DNA from: Uloborus plumipes
Taxonomy: Eukaryota; Arthropoda; Arachnida; Araneae; Uloboridae
Assembly (NCBI GenBank): GCA_038373865.1
Contig: JAXGGA010004750.1
Location: 1-64,000, forward strand
Reading direction: 5' to 3'
DNA: 64,000 bases
Positions 11,262 through 22,300 of the stretch are shown here, piece by piece. The notes beneath the pieces were generated by a model. The model saw only the letters and a list, made by a program, of their open reading frames with translations. It was not told the DNA's origin and searched no databases. Every line of letters begins with the position of its first letter. Within the stretch, counting starts at the first letter, position 1. A program made the translations under genes and the position numbers.

Positions 11262-11271
11262 GAGGGGAGTG
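11260..11271 (+). promoter_or_regulatory. Polypurine tract of the Gypsy element
   Basis: AGGAGGGGAGTG lies immediately upstream of the 3' LTR, the position for plus-strand priming. Confidence 0.8.
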
Positions 11272-11463
11272 TGTAGTGAAGTGAATTCACCGATTCCTGC
11301 GAGGAGACAACTCAACCTCGGGAGAGAGAGAGTTGGCGAGAAATTAATTAAATTGAGTGTTCGAATGTTGCATTAAAGAGTTGTATATTATTACAAGTTT
11401 AATAAAATACTAAGGAGTCAGATAGTTGTGTTATTAAAATACTAAACATACCCAAAACCTACA
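11272..11463 (+). repeat. 3' LTR of the Gypsy element
   Basis: This 192-bp repeat starts TGTAGTGAAG and ends CTACA. It is slightly longer than the 5' LTR because of a duplicated TTATTAAA/ACTAAA stretch near its right end. The LTRs differ at several sites, so the insertion is not recent. Confidence 0.93.
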
Positions 11464-11584
11464 AGAACATCAACAATTTAATTTTGAATGCATTTTAATT
11501 GCAAGATTTTTGAAGCAAAAACAAAAACATCTTTGATAAAAAAAAGTTTTAAAAACTGGAACCCGACTACCCAAAAAAGCATTT

Positions 11585-12011
11585 AAAGGTAAAAAACAAG
11601 GTAGGCTATTTGATATTGTACATTGTACTATTAAGTAAAACAAGTCATTTGATATGTTAGCTATTACTATTTATTTAGTTCAATTGAAACCCTCAATCAG
11701 TTCGGCATTAATATTATAATTCAATTTAAATGCTGTAGTCGTGCGCTGTCAACTACAGAAAAACGATCTGAATAACATTGTAATCTAATTTACCATAATA
11801 TGCGTGCTTGTATATCGAATTAAAATGCTTGCTTTTTATAGTTGAGAATGCACAAGTACAGCATTTCAATTGAATTATAGTGTTGTTAATGTAGAACTGA
11901 CAGTTTCAGTAGAACTAAATAAATAAGAATAGCTAACATATCAAATGACTTGTTTTACCCAATAATACAATTATATCAAACAGCACCTCACCTACCTTGT
12001 TTTTTACCTTT
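11585..12011. mobile_element. Long-terminal-inverted-repeat miniature element
   Basis: The arm starting AAAGGTAAAAAACAAGGTAG and continuing through AAACAAGTCATTTGATATGT, with small indels, is repeated inverted at the right end. Total length is 427 bp with arms of about 85-100 bp. No clear target duplication was seen and it encodes nothing. Confidence 0.75.
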
Positions 12012-12105
12012 GTGCTTTTCTATGTCATCTGGTTTCAGTTTTTTACTTTTATTTATTTTAATATTTTCTGTTTTAACCTGTGATTTGATTAAAAAAAAAT
12101 ACATA

Positions 12106-14608
12106 TGGGTGAATATCAGGAAAAGTGCTAATTTAAGTCACAAATGAATTTCTCAAGCACTTCCAAATAAAAACCAAAAATTTTTCTTTTCCCATACAGT
12201 AAAATGCGTCGCACATACAATCCATGACAAAATTTTCAGGTTTTACTTTAATTTGTGACAGTAGAACTCTTTTTATTGCCTCAATGTCATGTCGGCAGCG
12301 CGTCACACATTCGAATCGCAAAGTTCAAAAAAATCCTCTTGATTATAAAACATCGCAGCAGAAACAAATACAAAAGGAAATAATACATTTTATGTTCATC
12401 TATGACAATTAACTATTGAGTTTTAAATAAAATGAATTTAGATCGATAAAAAAAAGCAATTTCTGCTTAGTTAGGAATAGCCAATGATCGAGCCGGAGGC
12501 AAAAATCCTCTTATGGTAGCTAAGATAGCCAACAAACTGGTAGATAAATTGAATTTATCTTACCAGCGAGCGTCCGCAAACTATGGTGCGGCTCAACTCG
12601 AATTTGAAGGCTAAAGCTGGGTATTGTGCAATGAGTTACCGCCCATAAGCCAGGGCTGAGGCAGAACTGTAGCAAATGCACCCACAGCTCGATCATATAG
12701 CATCCTAAGACTGCAGTTTCGCCCTTATTATGGGCTCCTCAGTTAGGAATAGCCAATGATCGAGCCGGAGGCAAAAATCCTCTTATGGTAGCTAAGATAG
12801 CCAACAAACTGGTAGATAAATTGAATTTATCTTACCAGCGAGCGTCCGCAAACTAGTTTGCGGACGCTCGCTGGTAAGATAAATTCAATTTATCTACCAG
12901 TTTGTTGGCTATCTTAGCTACCATAAGAGGATTTTTGCCTCCGGCTCGATCATTGGCTATTCCTAACTGAGGAGCCCATAATAAGGGCGAAACTGCAGTC
13001 TTAGGATGCTATATGATCGAGCTGTGGGTGCATTTGCTACAGTTCTGCCTCAGCCCTGGCTTATGGGCGGTAACTCATTGCACAATACCCAGCTTTAGCC
13101 TTCAAATTCGAGTTGAGCCGCACCATAGTTTGCGGACGCTCGCTGGTAAGATAAATTCAATTTATCTACCAGTTTGTTGGCTATCTTAGCTACCATAAGA
13201 GGATTTTTGCCTCCGGCTCGATCATTGGCTATTCCTAACTGAGGAGCCCATAATAAGGGCGAAACTGCAGTCTTAGGATGCTATATGATCGAGCTGTGGG
13301 TGCATTTGCTACAGTTCTGCCTCAGCCCTGGCTTATGGGCGGTAACTCATTGCACAATTTCTGCTTGTCACAAGTTTTCATAACATGACGAGTGAACTAA
13401 CTTCCGGAATGATAAAATCTAGACAAAACATTTTTTGGTGCCAAAAACTTACGCTGGGAGAAGCTCTAATATGTGATGTTTCAGTCCCGATAGAAAATTT
13501 TCACTTCGGCTGCATTAAATTACAGGTAAGATTTTTTCAATCTTGACTTATCTGTTTCTACCAAATGAAGTGTCATGTCGGCAGCGGAATTTAAGACACA
13601 AAATAAAGTAATTTTTCAATGTATTTTTGCACAATGGAAAAGAAACCTATTGTCATGGACATAATAATGTGTTTTTATTTTCGAAACTTCAATTAGGAAT
13701 GTTCAGCTGTCATATTGCGGGATATTTGTCATGTCGGCAGCGGTCATGTCGGCAGCGCCGAAGTAGAAGGTATTTGTTATGAAACTGATGCGTGCGTTAC
13801 CGATGTTTTTTCGCAATTTTTCTTCGTGTTATGAGTTTGTTGAGTTTTAAAGTACAAAGGTAGATTCAAGTGCATCGTTTTTCCTGCTAAATATTCCTAT
13901 TTTAGCAGTTTATTCCTTGTTTTTTAAATGCTTCAAAAACATTAATTTTTCCGCAAAATTTGAGTTTTCAAACAAAATTGCCTTTTTTCACCCTCTTTTC
14001 TTTTACATCAATATTCCGACCTTCGTTTCTAACTACTGCACCCAAAAATATAATTTTGTTTCAAAATGGAAAACTTAAGAACAGTTTAGTGAAAATCTCC
14101 CTCCCCCGCCAAACTCTGACTGTCTTGATCTAATTTCGTTTTTAAAGATTGTGTTAAGAATTTTACTTTATTTTATTTTTAACTATTCACCTATTTATCT
14201 GTTTGAAAAAAACTTTGTCGCAATTATTTAGACTTTAACTAACTTTTAATGAGTCTCTAATTTTATTTATAAAACTAAAAAGCGTTCAGGCTCTGAAAAT
14301 ATTATTATATTCTAAGTAATAATTATTTTATTTTTAAACATAAAAGATAGTGAAAGTGTTTACTTTTGTGCAGTAAGTGTAAAATCTGTAATATTTGTCA
14401 GTTCGGTAGCATTCTCATCATGTCGGTAACGCTCAAAGACAACCCCCCCTAAAAGAGGGGTAAATGTTCACTTTGATCATGCCCCGAATTTTTAAAAAAT
14501 ATTGTTGCTAATGTGTATTTGAAATACCCAATTAATTTAATTTTTTGAGTATCTTTAAAAATTGAAAATTTCCATGGTCAAATTGGCACTTTTCCTGATA
14601 TTCACCCA
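12106..14608. mobile_element. TA-flanked DNA transposon (non-autonomous) with subterminal repeats
   Basis: Both ends read TGGGTGAATATCAGGAAAAG in inverted orientation, and each abuts TA (12104-12105 and 14609-14610). Inside, the motif TGTCATGTCGGCAGCG occurs at 12285, 13571 and 13727, a nearly identical copy at 13743, and a variant near 14418. No transposase frame was found. The end sequence resembles that of the 36411-39449 element (GGGTGAGTTCTGG...AAGTGC), so they may be one family. The foldback array 12469-13354 is nested within. Confidence 0.8.
12469..13354. repeat. Foldback array of inverted tandem units
   Basis: Two block types alternate: A (AGTTAGGAATAGCC to GTCCGCAAAC) and B (GGTGCGGCTCAACTCG to GGGCTCC). 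The order is A-B-A, then a mirror point at AACTAGTT (12851-12858), then inverted A-B-A-B(partial). The copies are nearly identical. CAATTTCTGCTT lies on both sides (12457-12468 and 13355-13366), like a 12-bp target duplication. No protein is encoded. Confidence 0.85.
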
Positions 14609-14610
14609 TA

Positions 14611-15229
14611 TATTGCTTCCTATTTCCCAGTATGAGAGAAAATTATATTAATGTGAATTTAATATTGAAGATGCAATTTATTCAATGTATTTTGGTTCAA
14701 AAATGGTCCTAATCAACAATAAATTCCCAGTTAAATGATCACCTAGATTTTAGCATGAAATTAGTTAAAAGCAATTATTACTGACATTCTAATTACTTTA
14801 GAATATTCTCGCAAATTTTGTCTGATGCACAAAAATCATAGCTTTCTGTATACATATAGTACTTTTTTGGGTGAGCATTTTTTTATCCTCATTTTATAGC
14901 AAAAAGGCTTTAATATCAGAATAAAATGCTGCTTGAAATCAAAAAAAAATAATAATTAATAGTTAATTAACTATCCTATGTTACCCGAATCATAATTACA
15001 AATTGATTGACACCTCATTTATCAGTATCGGATGATTAGTTTAGAATGTATGGTGGAACATCCCAACACAAACATACCCAGACTGCTAAACACATAACCC
15101 TTCCTTTTGGCCTGTGCTGCAGCCTGGTAAAAAACAAATGGCCACCCCAGAATCACTAGCCATTAAAAATTAAATTCACGTGCATTCCTAAAATTTTGAC
15201 ATTCGAAATCATATCCTCATAAAATGAAA
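14611..15229. other. AT-rich stretch with no recognised feature
   Basis: I found no coding potential, RNA gene or element ends here. Confidence 0.4.
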
Positions 15230-15231
15230 GT

Positions 15232-16000
15232 ACCTAGGGACCGAGCCCGCGCGGCAACAAAAAAAAAGAGGTTTGTAAACTCGTGTTTTTTCTAAAGTAC
15301 GAAGTACTATTTAGATAAACTTTAAAAGCATTTTTAAGCCTTTGGTTGCAATTACGCATTTAAAACAGCCGTAATTTGTATTAAAAAGCACAACCTTATT
15401 TAATCCATGCTCATATCAAAATCACACCCAATTTCATTTTATTTGGCGCCGAGGGCGCAGGAGGGGTTGATGAGAATGGATGCAGAGTCCCTGTTGTCCA
15501 GTCCACATTTGGTTTTGACTTTCAATTCACTTCACACTCCAGGGTTCCCCCGTACATACCACAACTTGTAGTTTAACCAGGATGGGGCCCTGAAGAGCAC
15601 TCTGCTCATTTTTGAACCAATCCCAAGGGCCGAGCAGCAAACCCTTGGCCCAGCACCCCCCAGAGGTATCGTTTCACTTGGAGGATTTTGTGACCACGAA
15701 CTTTTTTAACGTCCCTCAGCCACCATTAATGAAGACGGTGGATCTTTGATCGGCTCGGCTTCCTCTATATGATCGGCCGGGGCACTCCGGTTACGAGTCC
15801 GACGACTTACCGATCGGACTACAGCAGACAGAATTTTAAATTTCAAAAACAATAACAATTCTAACGTGTTGCCAAATACAATAAAAATTTAAATTTATGC
15901 TGATGTGATTAAATATGAAATCCAATTGTTATAATAAAACGTGGTTGCTATGAAACAGTAACAATAAGAGTAATCATAAAGAAAATGCTGAAAGAAAGCT
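15232..16000 (-). mobile_element. Interspersed repeat with tRNA-like head, copy 1
   Basis: The stretch from GGGACCGAGCCCGCGCGG to about 16000 recurs at 57010-58090. Near 15775-15830, read on the - strand, is a tRNA-like segment (GTAGTCCGATCGGTAAG as A-box-like, then GGACTCGTAACCGG as an anticodon-arm-like part). This suggests a tRNA-derived SINE running leftwards, although homology extends past the head and the body is long for a SINE. Confidence 0.55.
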
Positions 16001-16711
16001 CGTCAAACTTTTAATGAAAGCACAAAAACGGGGTTTTTTTTGTGAAAACTCGTGTTTTTACAGAAAAAAACGCCGATGCAGATGAACTCAAAAACCAAAA
16101 CTTTATAAAAAAATTTTTTTATCGAAATCGTTAGAGCCATTTTCGAGATTCGAAATATATATATATATATATATATACAAGAATTGCTCGTTTAAAGACA
16201 TTAGATTCAAAAAAATAATGCTAATAACACTTCCATTCACTAACCATATGAACTTTGATAAGAAATATCAACAATCAGAGTTCGCAGGTTTCTGCTGAGG
16301 AGGTAAAAACCAATGATATAGTAACCAGTAAAACTGGCATGGCAGAAACTCAAAAAGAAAAAAGGCTAAAAGTAATTCGTGACATGCAATAGAAAATAAC
16401 AAGAAACATGTTTAAATGCTAATCAGAGTACAATTCTTACAATATTATCACTATTTAAAATCAAATACTATATTGTTTGCACACTGCAGATGTCTATAAT
16501 AAAATACAAGTTTGGATATGGTTTCAAAACCTAAAGAGTTTCTCAATTTATTGTACACGAATGAAAATTTCGAGAAGATTCTCTCAAGCCCAGCATAAGT
16601 AACTGGCAGTGCCGACAAGAGACAAGGAATGAGGAAGAAACTTTGAAAATAGCTTTATTCAGTTGTGTTAAGGGTTATAACAAATTGTTGAATTTTAGAG
16701 GTGCTCCTCTA
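16001..16711. other. AT-rich stretch with a short (TA)n run
   Basis: Apart from alternating TA at about 16156-16177, nothing was recognised. Confidence 0.4.
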
Positions 16712-18286
16712 ACTTACCCCCCCTTGGCGATATTTGAAAAAAATCGCCAATCATACGGCGATACATTTTTGTGTATGGTACAACGATGACGTTATTGGAT
16801 GATTTGGAATGAGCTATGGTACTGGCAACCCTTCAACTACGTCATTTTAACTTGTTTGTGTTGTGGTGCGGAAAATTGGAAGGAGTGTTGCTTTTTATTA
16901 TTTTCGCTTTGTATCTAAAGAAAAAACGTATTACTGTTTTTTTTTTCAAAACTATTTACAGTAGTTGTCTATCCGTATTGGCGCCTAAGAAAATATGAGT
17001 GTTTGCAAGTGTTAAGTGAATGGTGGGTGTTAACAAATGTTAGAAAGCGGCCCACTTTTTTGAGTGCTAGATTAGTGGTATTTTCGCTATTGTGTGTTGT
17101 AGCCTAAGAAAATATGAGTGTTTGCAAGTGTTAAGTGAATGAGGGGTGTTAACAACTGTTAAAAAGTGCGCCATTTTTTGAGTGCTCGATTAGTGGCATT
17201 TTCGCTCTTATGTGTTGTTGGAAGTGAAATCTTTGTGATTTGGAAGTAGGGAGATGAACTTTAGTGTTGTGTCAGTATGTGTCATAATTAGCAGTTGTCA
17301 TCTGCTGTATCGGCACATCTTAAGCAATACGAAGGTGAGTTCATATTTGGCTGTTTTGTTCAAAAATTGATAACATGAAAGATGAAATATTGAGGTTCAT
17401 TTTTACTTAAATCTTGCAAATTGAACGAAACCCCGTACTTTATGCTACTTATTTATTTCTTTAGCAACATATGGAAAAATACTTTTCTGTAGTTTAATAA
17501 TATTTTTATAGTGTTTTTATTTATAAAAGCGTACTGAATAACTAAAATAAGCCACCTCTGGTACTTTTGAAAAATATGAAGCGTCATTTTATGGAAAATT
17601 TTATAAGCAATTTTGAAACATGATAGAAAATTAATTGATGGTTGTTTGCGACGTACTTAGGAGACGTTTTTACTATTCATATATCGAAATTTGAGGAACT
17701 TTTCAAATTGTTTTGACTTTACATTGACAAAATCCTTTAGTGCGACATATGTTTGAAAAGTTATTGATTTTGTTGTTGGCTAGTTTTTATTTACTATGCT
17801 ACTATAGAAATAAGGAATCTTTGCTACTTTAAAAAACAAATAGTGTTATTTTTCTGCAAATGTATCTATACAGTAGTATTATTGCAGCGCTTATTCGCTG
17901 CATTTCATGCAGTTGTAGTACGTTGTTTTATTATGAACCATAGATGTTTTTGTTGGGTTGTTTTGTTGATTTTGAAGCGTATATTTGCAATAACTTTGCA
18001 GTATAGTATTGAGTGTGATTTTTTACTGTGCTGACTTTCGTATACATGTGAGAAATCACTGTTATCTGAAAAACGTTTGTATTCTTCATTTGTTGAAATT
18101 GAGGATTTTTGATATTTCCTTTTCGACTATAATAGTGTTTTACATTTTTTATGTCAATATGAATTTTTCTGTTGGTGCCAAAAGAGCATCGCTAAGAATG
18201 TTGTACGATGTTTTTTGTCGTACATCGAAGTCTTGGCGATGATTTTTTGGCGCCAACAGGAAAAAGTCGCCAAGAGGGGGGTAAGT
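16712..18286. mobile_element. Inverted-repeat DNA element with CTTACCCCCC ends
   Basis: The left end ACTTACCCCCCCTTGGCGAT is matched inverted by GTCGCCAAGAGGGGGGTAAG at the right. A segment beginning CCTAAGAAAATATGAGTGTT is tandemly duplicated (about 16985-17098 and 17102-17213). Target duplication is unclear. Short open frames inside have no recognisable protein character. Confidence 0.65.
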
Positions 18287-19140
18287 CAGATTTGTTCCCA
18301 TGAAATTACTCAATATTAATAATTACTATTAAGTTTGTAAAATGATGAAATAAAGTTATATTTATAGTTTGCTTGATCAAATGTCATTTTGCAATTGTTA
18401 AATGTTTTTCAAAAATTTCTGCCGGTTTTTACCATTGATAACCAGTTTTTGTCACAGGTAAGGCAAAATCGGTTTCTGTCGGTAAAAAGCAAATCCTGGC
18501 ATCAATACTATTAACTTAAAATCCATTCAAATTTAACTAACCTAATACTGTTTTATGGACAAAAAACAATCCACCTAAAGTTTTTCTTTTACAGGCGTAC
18601 ACAGCAACACAACTTAAATAATAAAGGAAATTGTTTGATCCCACACGAGTGGTATGATAACATATACATACATGAAAGAGAAAAGATTAATATCGGTTAA
18701 TCTTATTATCGGTTAGTTGGGTCCCAAAGCACATTTTCACCTAAATATCCTTTCAAAAAAACATTCAATAAGAAATTATAGAATAGAGCGTCATTCAAAA
18801 ACTTTTTGCAATCAAATAGGAGAACAACAGCAACAAACAAAAACAAAACATACAAGTTGCAGTTAATCATCATTCACTGAAAGGAGGCAAAATTTAATTT
18901 CGAATTACATTGCTCGATTCTAATGATTTAATTGATTCTTAAGATTGCGTTGTAGCATTAAAAAGAAAAAAAAAAGCTTTGTACACTAACAGTGACGTCA
19001 CATTGCTACTACTATGGTTTTTACTCTCCATGAAACAAGTACTTCTTTTACTTGTTTACCATGAGATTTTTCTTTTAACTGCGACCGTACAGTTCCAACG
19101 AGTACAGAGAGAAAAACAATATTTGAGAATTATAATTGGA
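18287..19140. other. Region upstream of RPL38, no gene recognised
   Basis: This stretch must hold the RPL38 promoter near its right end, but I cannot point to a TATA box with confidence. Confidence 0.4.
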
Positions 19141-19150
19141 ATTTTACTAT

Positions 19151-19167
19151 CTTTTAACATCCTTGTG
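19151..19167 (+). promoter_or_regulatory. Candidate 5' TOP-like leader exon end of RPL38
   Basis: CTTTTAACATCCTTGTG is followed directly by the donor GTAAGT (19168). A C followed by pyrimidines is the form of a terminal-oligopyrimidine start seen in ribosomal-protein mRNAs. The exact transcription start is a guess; the donor and the acceptor at 19265-19266 support a noncoding first exon. Confidence 0.4.
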
Positions 19168-19266
19168 GTAAGTGAAAAATAATTAAAAAGCTGTTGTTCA
19201 ATAATTGTTTTGTATGCAATACATATTTTTACAATTTTTCTTTGATGGACCTGTTTTCTTTTTTAG

Positions 19267-19300
19267 GCATAATACTCTGCTTCCCTTTTGATTAGCAATG
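19267..19300 (+). CDS. RPL38: RPL38 exon carrying the start codon
   Basis: The acceptor TTTTTTAG ends at 19266 and the donor GTAAGT begins at 19301. The exon is 5' leader except for its last three bases, the ATG (19298-19300), which splices directly to CCTCGT (Pro-Arg). Confidence 0.85.
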
Positions 19301-22300
19301 GTAAGTCAAAAAATGAGTCAAATATAAAAATCTGATTTTTAACATTTGATTGTGTGAATTGTGTTGTGCTAACAACATTTTGTTCATGATTTCTTAAATC
19401 TTATAACGTTTGAATGTAACTTGTTGGTTATTGATATTTGTTTTGCAATGTTAGTATGTTATATCACGTTTTAAGACTAGAGGAAGTTTCCGCTGCGTGT
19501 TTGGATAAAAGTATGGAAAGTTTAATTGGAATTCCTCTTAAGTTAGTTGTGGTTTAGTAATGCATTGTATAGTGAGTGTGCTAATTCTGTGAATATCTAT
19601 AATCTTGGTGCTTTATTTATTGTTGTTGTTAACTTGCTTATCGTATTGTACGAAATAAGTTTAAACAGTGGAACCACGATTTAACATTTTCAGTCGGTTC
19701 AAAGCGTACTAAGCAGGAAAGCGTAAAATCGGGTGCGGGGTTGCTAATGTAAGCATATTGTTGATATATTAACTTATCCAATGCACTGATTGGAAAATTG
19801 TTTTCTTTACTTGTGTTGTTTTGTATATCTTGAATTTACAACACGATTTATGCTGACATATTTTGTCAATTTGCTTTTTGGTTAGTACAAAAAAAAAAAA
19901 TTGAAAACTTGTATGCTTTGAATCGCTTGATCAGTTGTGGGGGACTCATTATTTTCTCTTATTTTCGTCATTTCATTGAAATCATTTAAAGCAGAAATCC
20001 AATCAGAGTTCCTGATCTGATAGACGGTTCATAATATGACAGATTTCTATGAGAATTTAAAGTAGTCATCCGGTCTCAATTATTGTAAAGGAATGTTAAT
20101 TGAAAGCCCTACATTCTTTAAGTCCTTAGACAGAACAAAAATCATGCCAGAATGGCTATGAAACGAATCGATCTTAGGAAAAAAAAAAGTGATTCCCTTA
20201 GGGGAAAAAGATTCACATCTGTTTGTTGAAAAACGTATCGAGCGCGAAAAAGAAAAACATAAAATCCGGATTTTTGACATTGGAAGCAGTAAGACAGGAT
20301 GGACTACGTTAAATCGAGGTTTCACTGTATTAAGTTTTCTACTAAATGCTAATACATAGCATGTTACGCATCCTAAAGTTATGTTTTTTTTTTCTAGCCT
20401 CGTCAAATAATGGAAATCAAAGAATTCTTGCTGACAGCAAGAAGGAAGGATGCTAAATGTGAGTATTTGGCTTGTCACTGTTCAATATTGCATTGAGCGC
20501 TCTATGTCATAAACATCAACTTTTAAAATAAAATAGAAACAATCAGTTCTCCGTGGAAAATCAAGCAAATTGAATGTGAAATGCAATTTTGGCTAAAATA
20601 CCCTTTTTGGGCTTTTTTGAATGTAGAAGACTAAAGAAACAATAATAAATAATAAAAACTGTCAACTACTTGATCTGTATCTCCCAAGGAATTTCAGAAA
20701 GACTTAGTTTGTCTGCTTTGTTTAGAAATGTTGCATTGATTTTACAAATTTAGAAAAGAAAAACTATTTAACTTGCATCAGTATAAAAATAAGAAGTTTT
20801 GCATTCACATTTTTATCTTTAACTTTGCTGGTATTTTAGCATAAGTTGCATTTTACACTTTCCAATAATGCATAAAAAATTTAAAAACATTTGCATACCT
20901 GTCAGCTTGTGCGTTTCTTTGCCCTGCTAATATAAAGGTGTAAAAAATTGTACAATTTTGCTAATTTTTCATTAATTCAAATGTTTTCAAAACGGTAGAT
21001 CATTTATCGAGCGTCTCCTTTTGTAGAAAATTTTTTTTTTCTCTACTTTTTTATCATTGCCTATTTTTATATTTTAACTGAAGGAAATCTTCATACAATA
21101 TGTATGTATTTGTATTGTACAAAGTTATTGTATGTTGAAAAAAATGTCTTCAATTTTGAAAAGTAGTTGAACGTGCTTGAATTTGTCTCCCTGAAGAGTA
21201 TGATCCCTGCACATAAACTTCACAGAAAATTGCATGGCTGAAATAAATTTATTCAGTTGAAAATCTAAGGAAATTTTAAATGTTACTTAGAATAGTAATT
21301 GCCTGATTTTTAAAAATTATCTTAAGTATTTTGATGTTTGAAATTTTGGTTGACCATTTATCTCGTCCCCCCCCCCCCCATCTTGTTTTAGAAGCTATCG
21401 ATATTTTTTAGAACGTGTCCATAAGGATTTTTACTTTTCCTGGCCATTAGACATTTCTGCTTTTATTCGTAATTCCTGGAGCCCTGTACCAAAAAATTAA
21501 CACATTTAAACTGGTTTTAAAACGTTGTCATTACAAGAAGCGCCCCCCCCCCCCCCCCCAATGCACATGATAGTTTTAACATTTTTTTGTGATTTTAAAA
21601 CATGCCCTCGAAGATATTTTACAATGGGGCCCCCTAGCCAGCAAATCTGCCATTGAGGTAGATGCAACTAAATCAATCATGTGGAAAATTTTACTTTCAT
21701 TATTTAAAATGCGTTACATTCCTGTTGTGCAGCAAAATTGTTCTTGTCAATTAAAACAAAAATTTATTTTGCCTTAAAAAAAATCAAATGTAAAATGGTT
21801 TTAAATGTGTCCTTGTTTCTAAAATGTTATTCGATGTCATTATTTTATAAATTACCTTTTTTACTCTTGTTATAGCTGTAAAAATCAAGAAAAATAGAGA
21901 TAACGTGAAGTTTAAGGTTCGTTGCAGTCGATTTCTGTACACATTCGTAATTGCAGATAGAGAAAAAGCTGAAAAATTAAAGCAGTCCTTGCCTCCAGGT
22001 ATGTTTTTCTGTTTTACATAAGTATTGTAATTACTCTTCATGAACACTCCGAATGATGAGCTTGCATGCGGCCCTCCAGTAGAGCTTTTGTTACGTGTGT
22101 GGCCCTTCACTGAAAAAGGTTATGCATCCCGAAACTAAAATAATCTAGAGTTATCAGGGGTCTGGCCAGAGGAAATTCAAGTCCGTTAAGGGACCCTTCA
22201 CAAAAATCTGATCAAGCAAAATGGACCCTTCACAAAATACTTAACAAACAAATCAGACCGTTCATAAATTATTCAATAAAAAGTAAGTTTGAAATCAAAA

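Larger units (their letters stand above)
4273..11463 (+). mobile_element. Ty3/Gypsy LTR retrotransposon, CsRn1-like, decayed
   Basis: The element is bounded by two LTRs, each starting TGTAG and ending CTACA, and flanked by a perfect 4-bp duplication AGAA (4269-4272 and 11464-11467). Internal order is primer site, gag, protease, reverse transcriptase, RNase H, integrase, polypurine tract, which is the Gypsy order. Three traits point to the CsRn1 clade as I know it: a primer site resembling the tRNA-Trp 3' end, a CHCC rather than CCHC Gag knuckle, and a 4-bp duplication. It is inactive: there are four in-frame stops and at least two frame changes, and a 2.68-kb hAT interrupts integrase. Without that insert the element would be about 4.5 kb. 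Confidence 0.93.

Noticed and set aside
18009..18242. 77-codon + frame (and the one at 17843)
   Set aside because: They lie inside the 16712-18286 inverted-repeat element and are low in protein character.
18979..19182. 67-codon + frame just upstream of RPL38
   Set aside because: It overlaps the presumed promoter and leader of RPL38 and is rich in Leu and Phe. The true RPL38 start is the ATG at 19298, shown by the in-phase 70-codon product.
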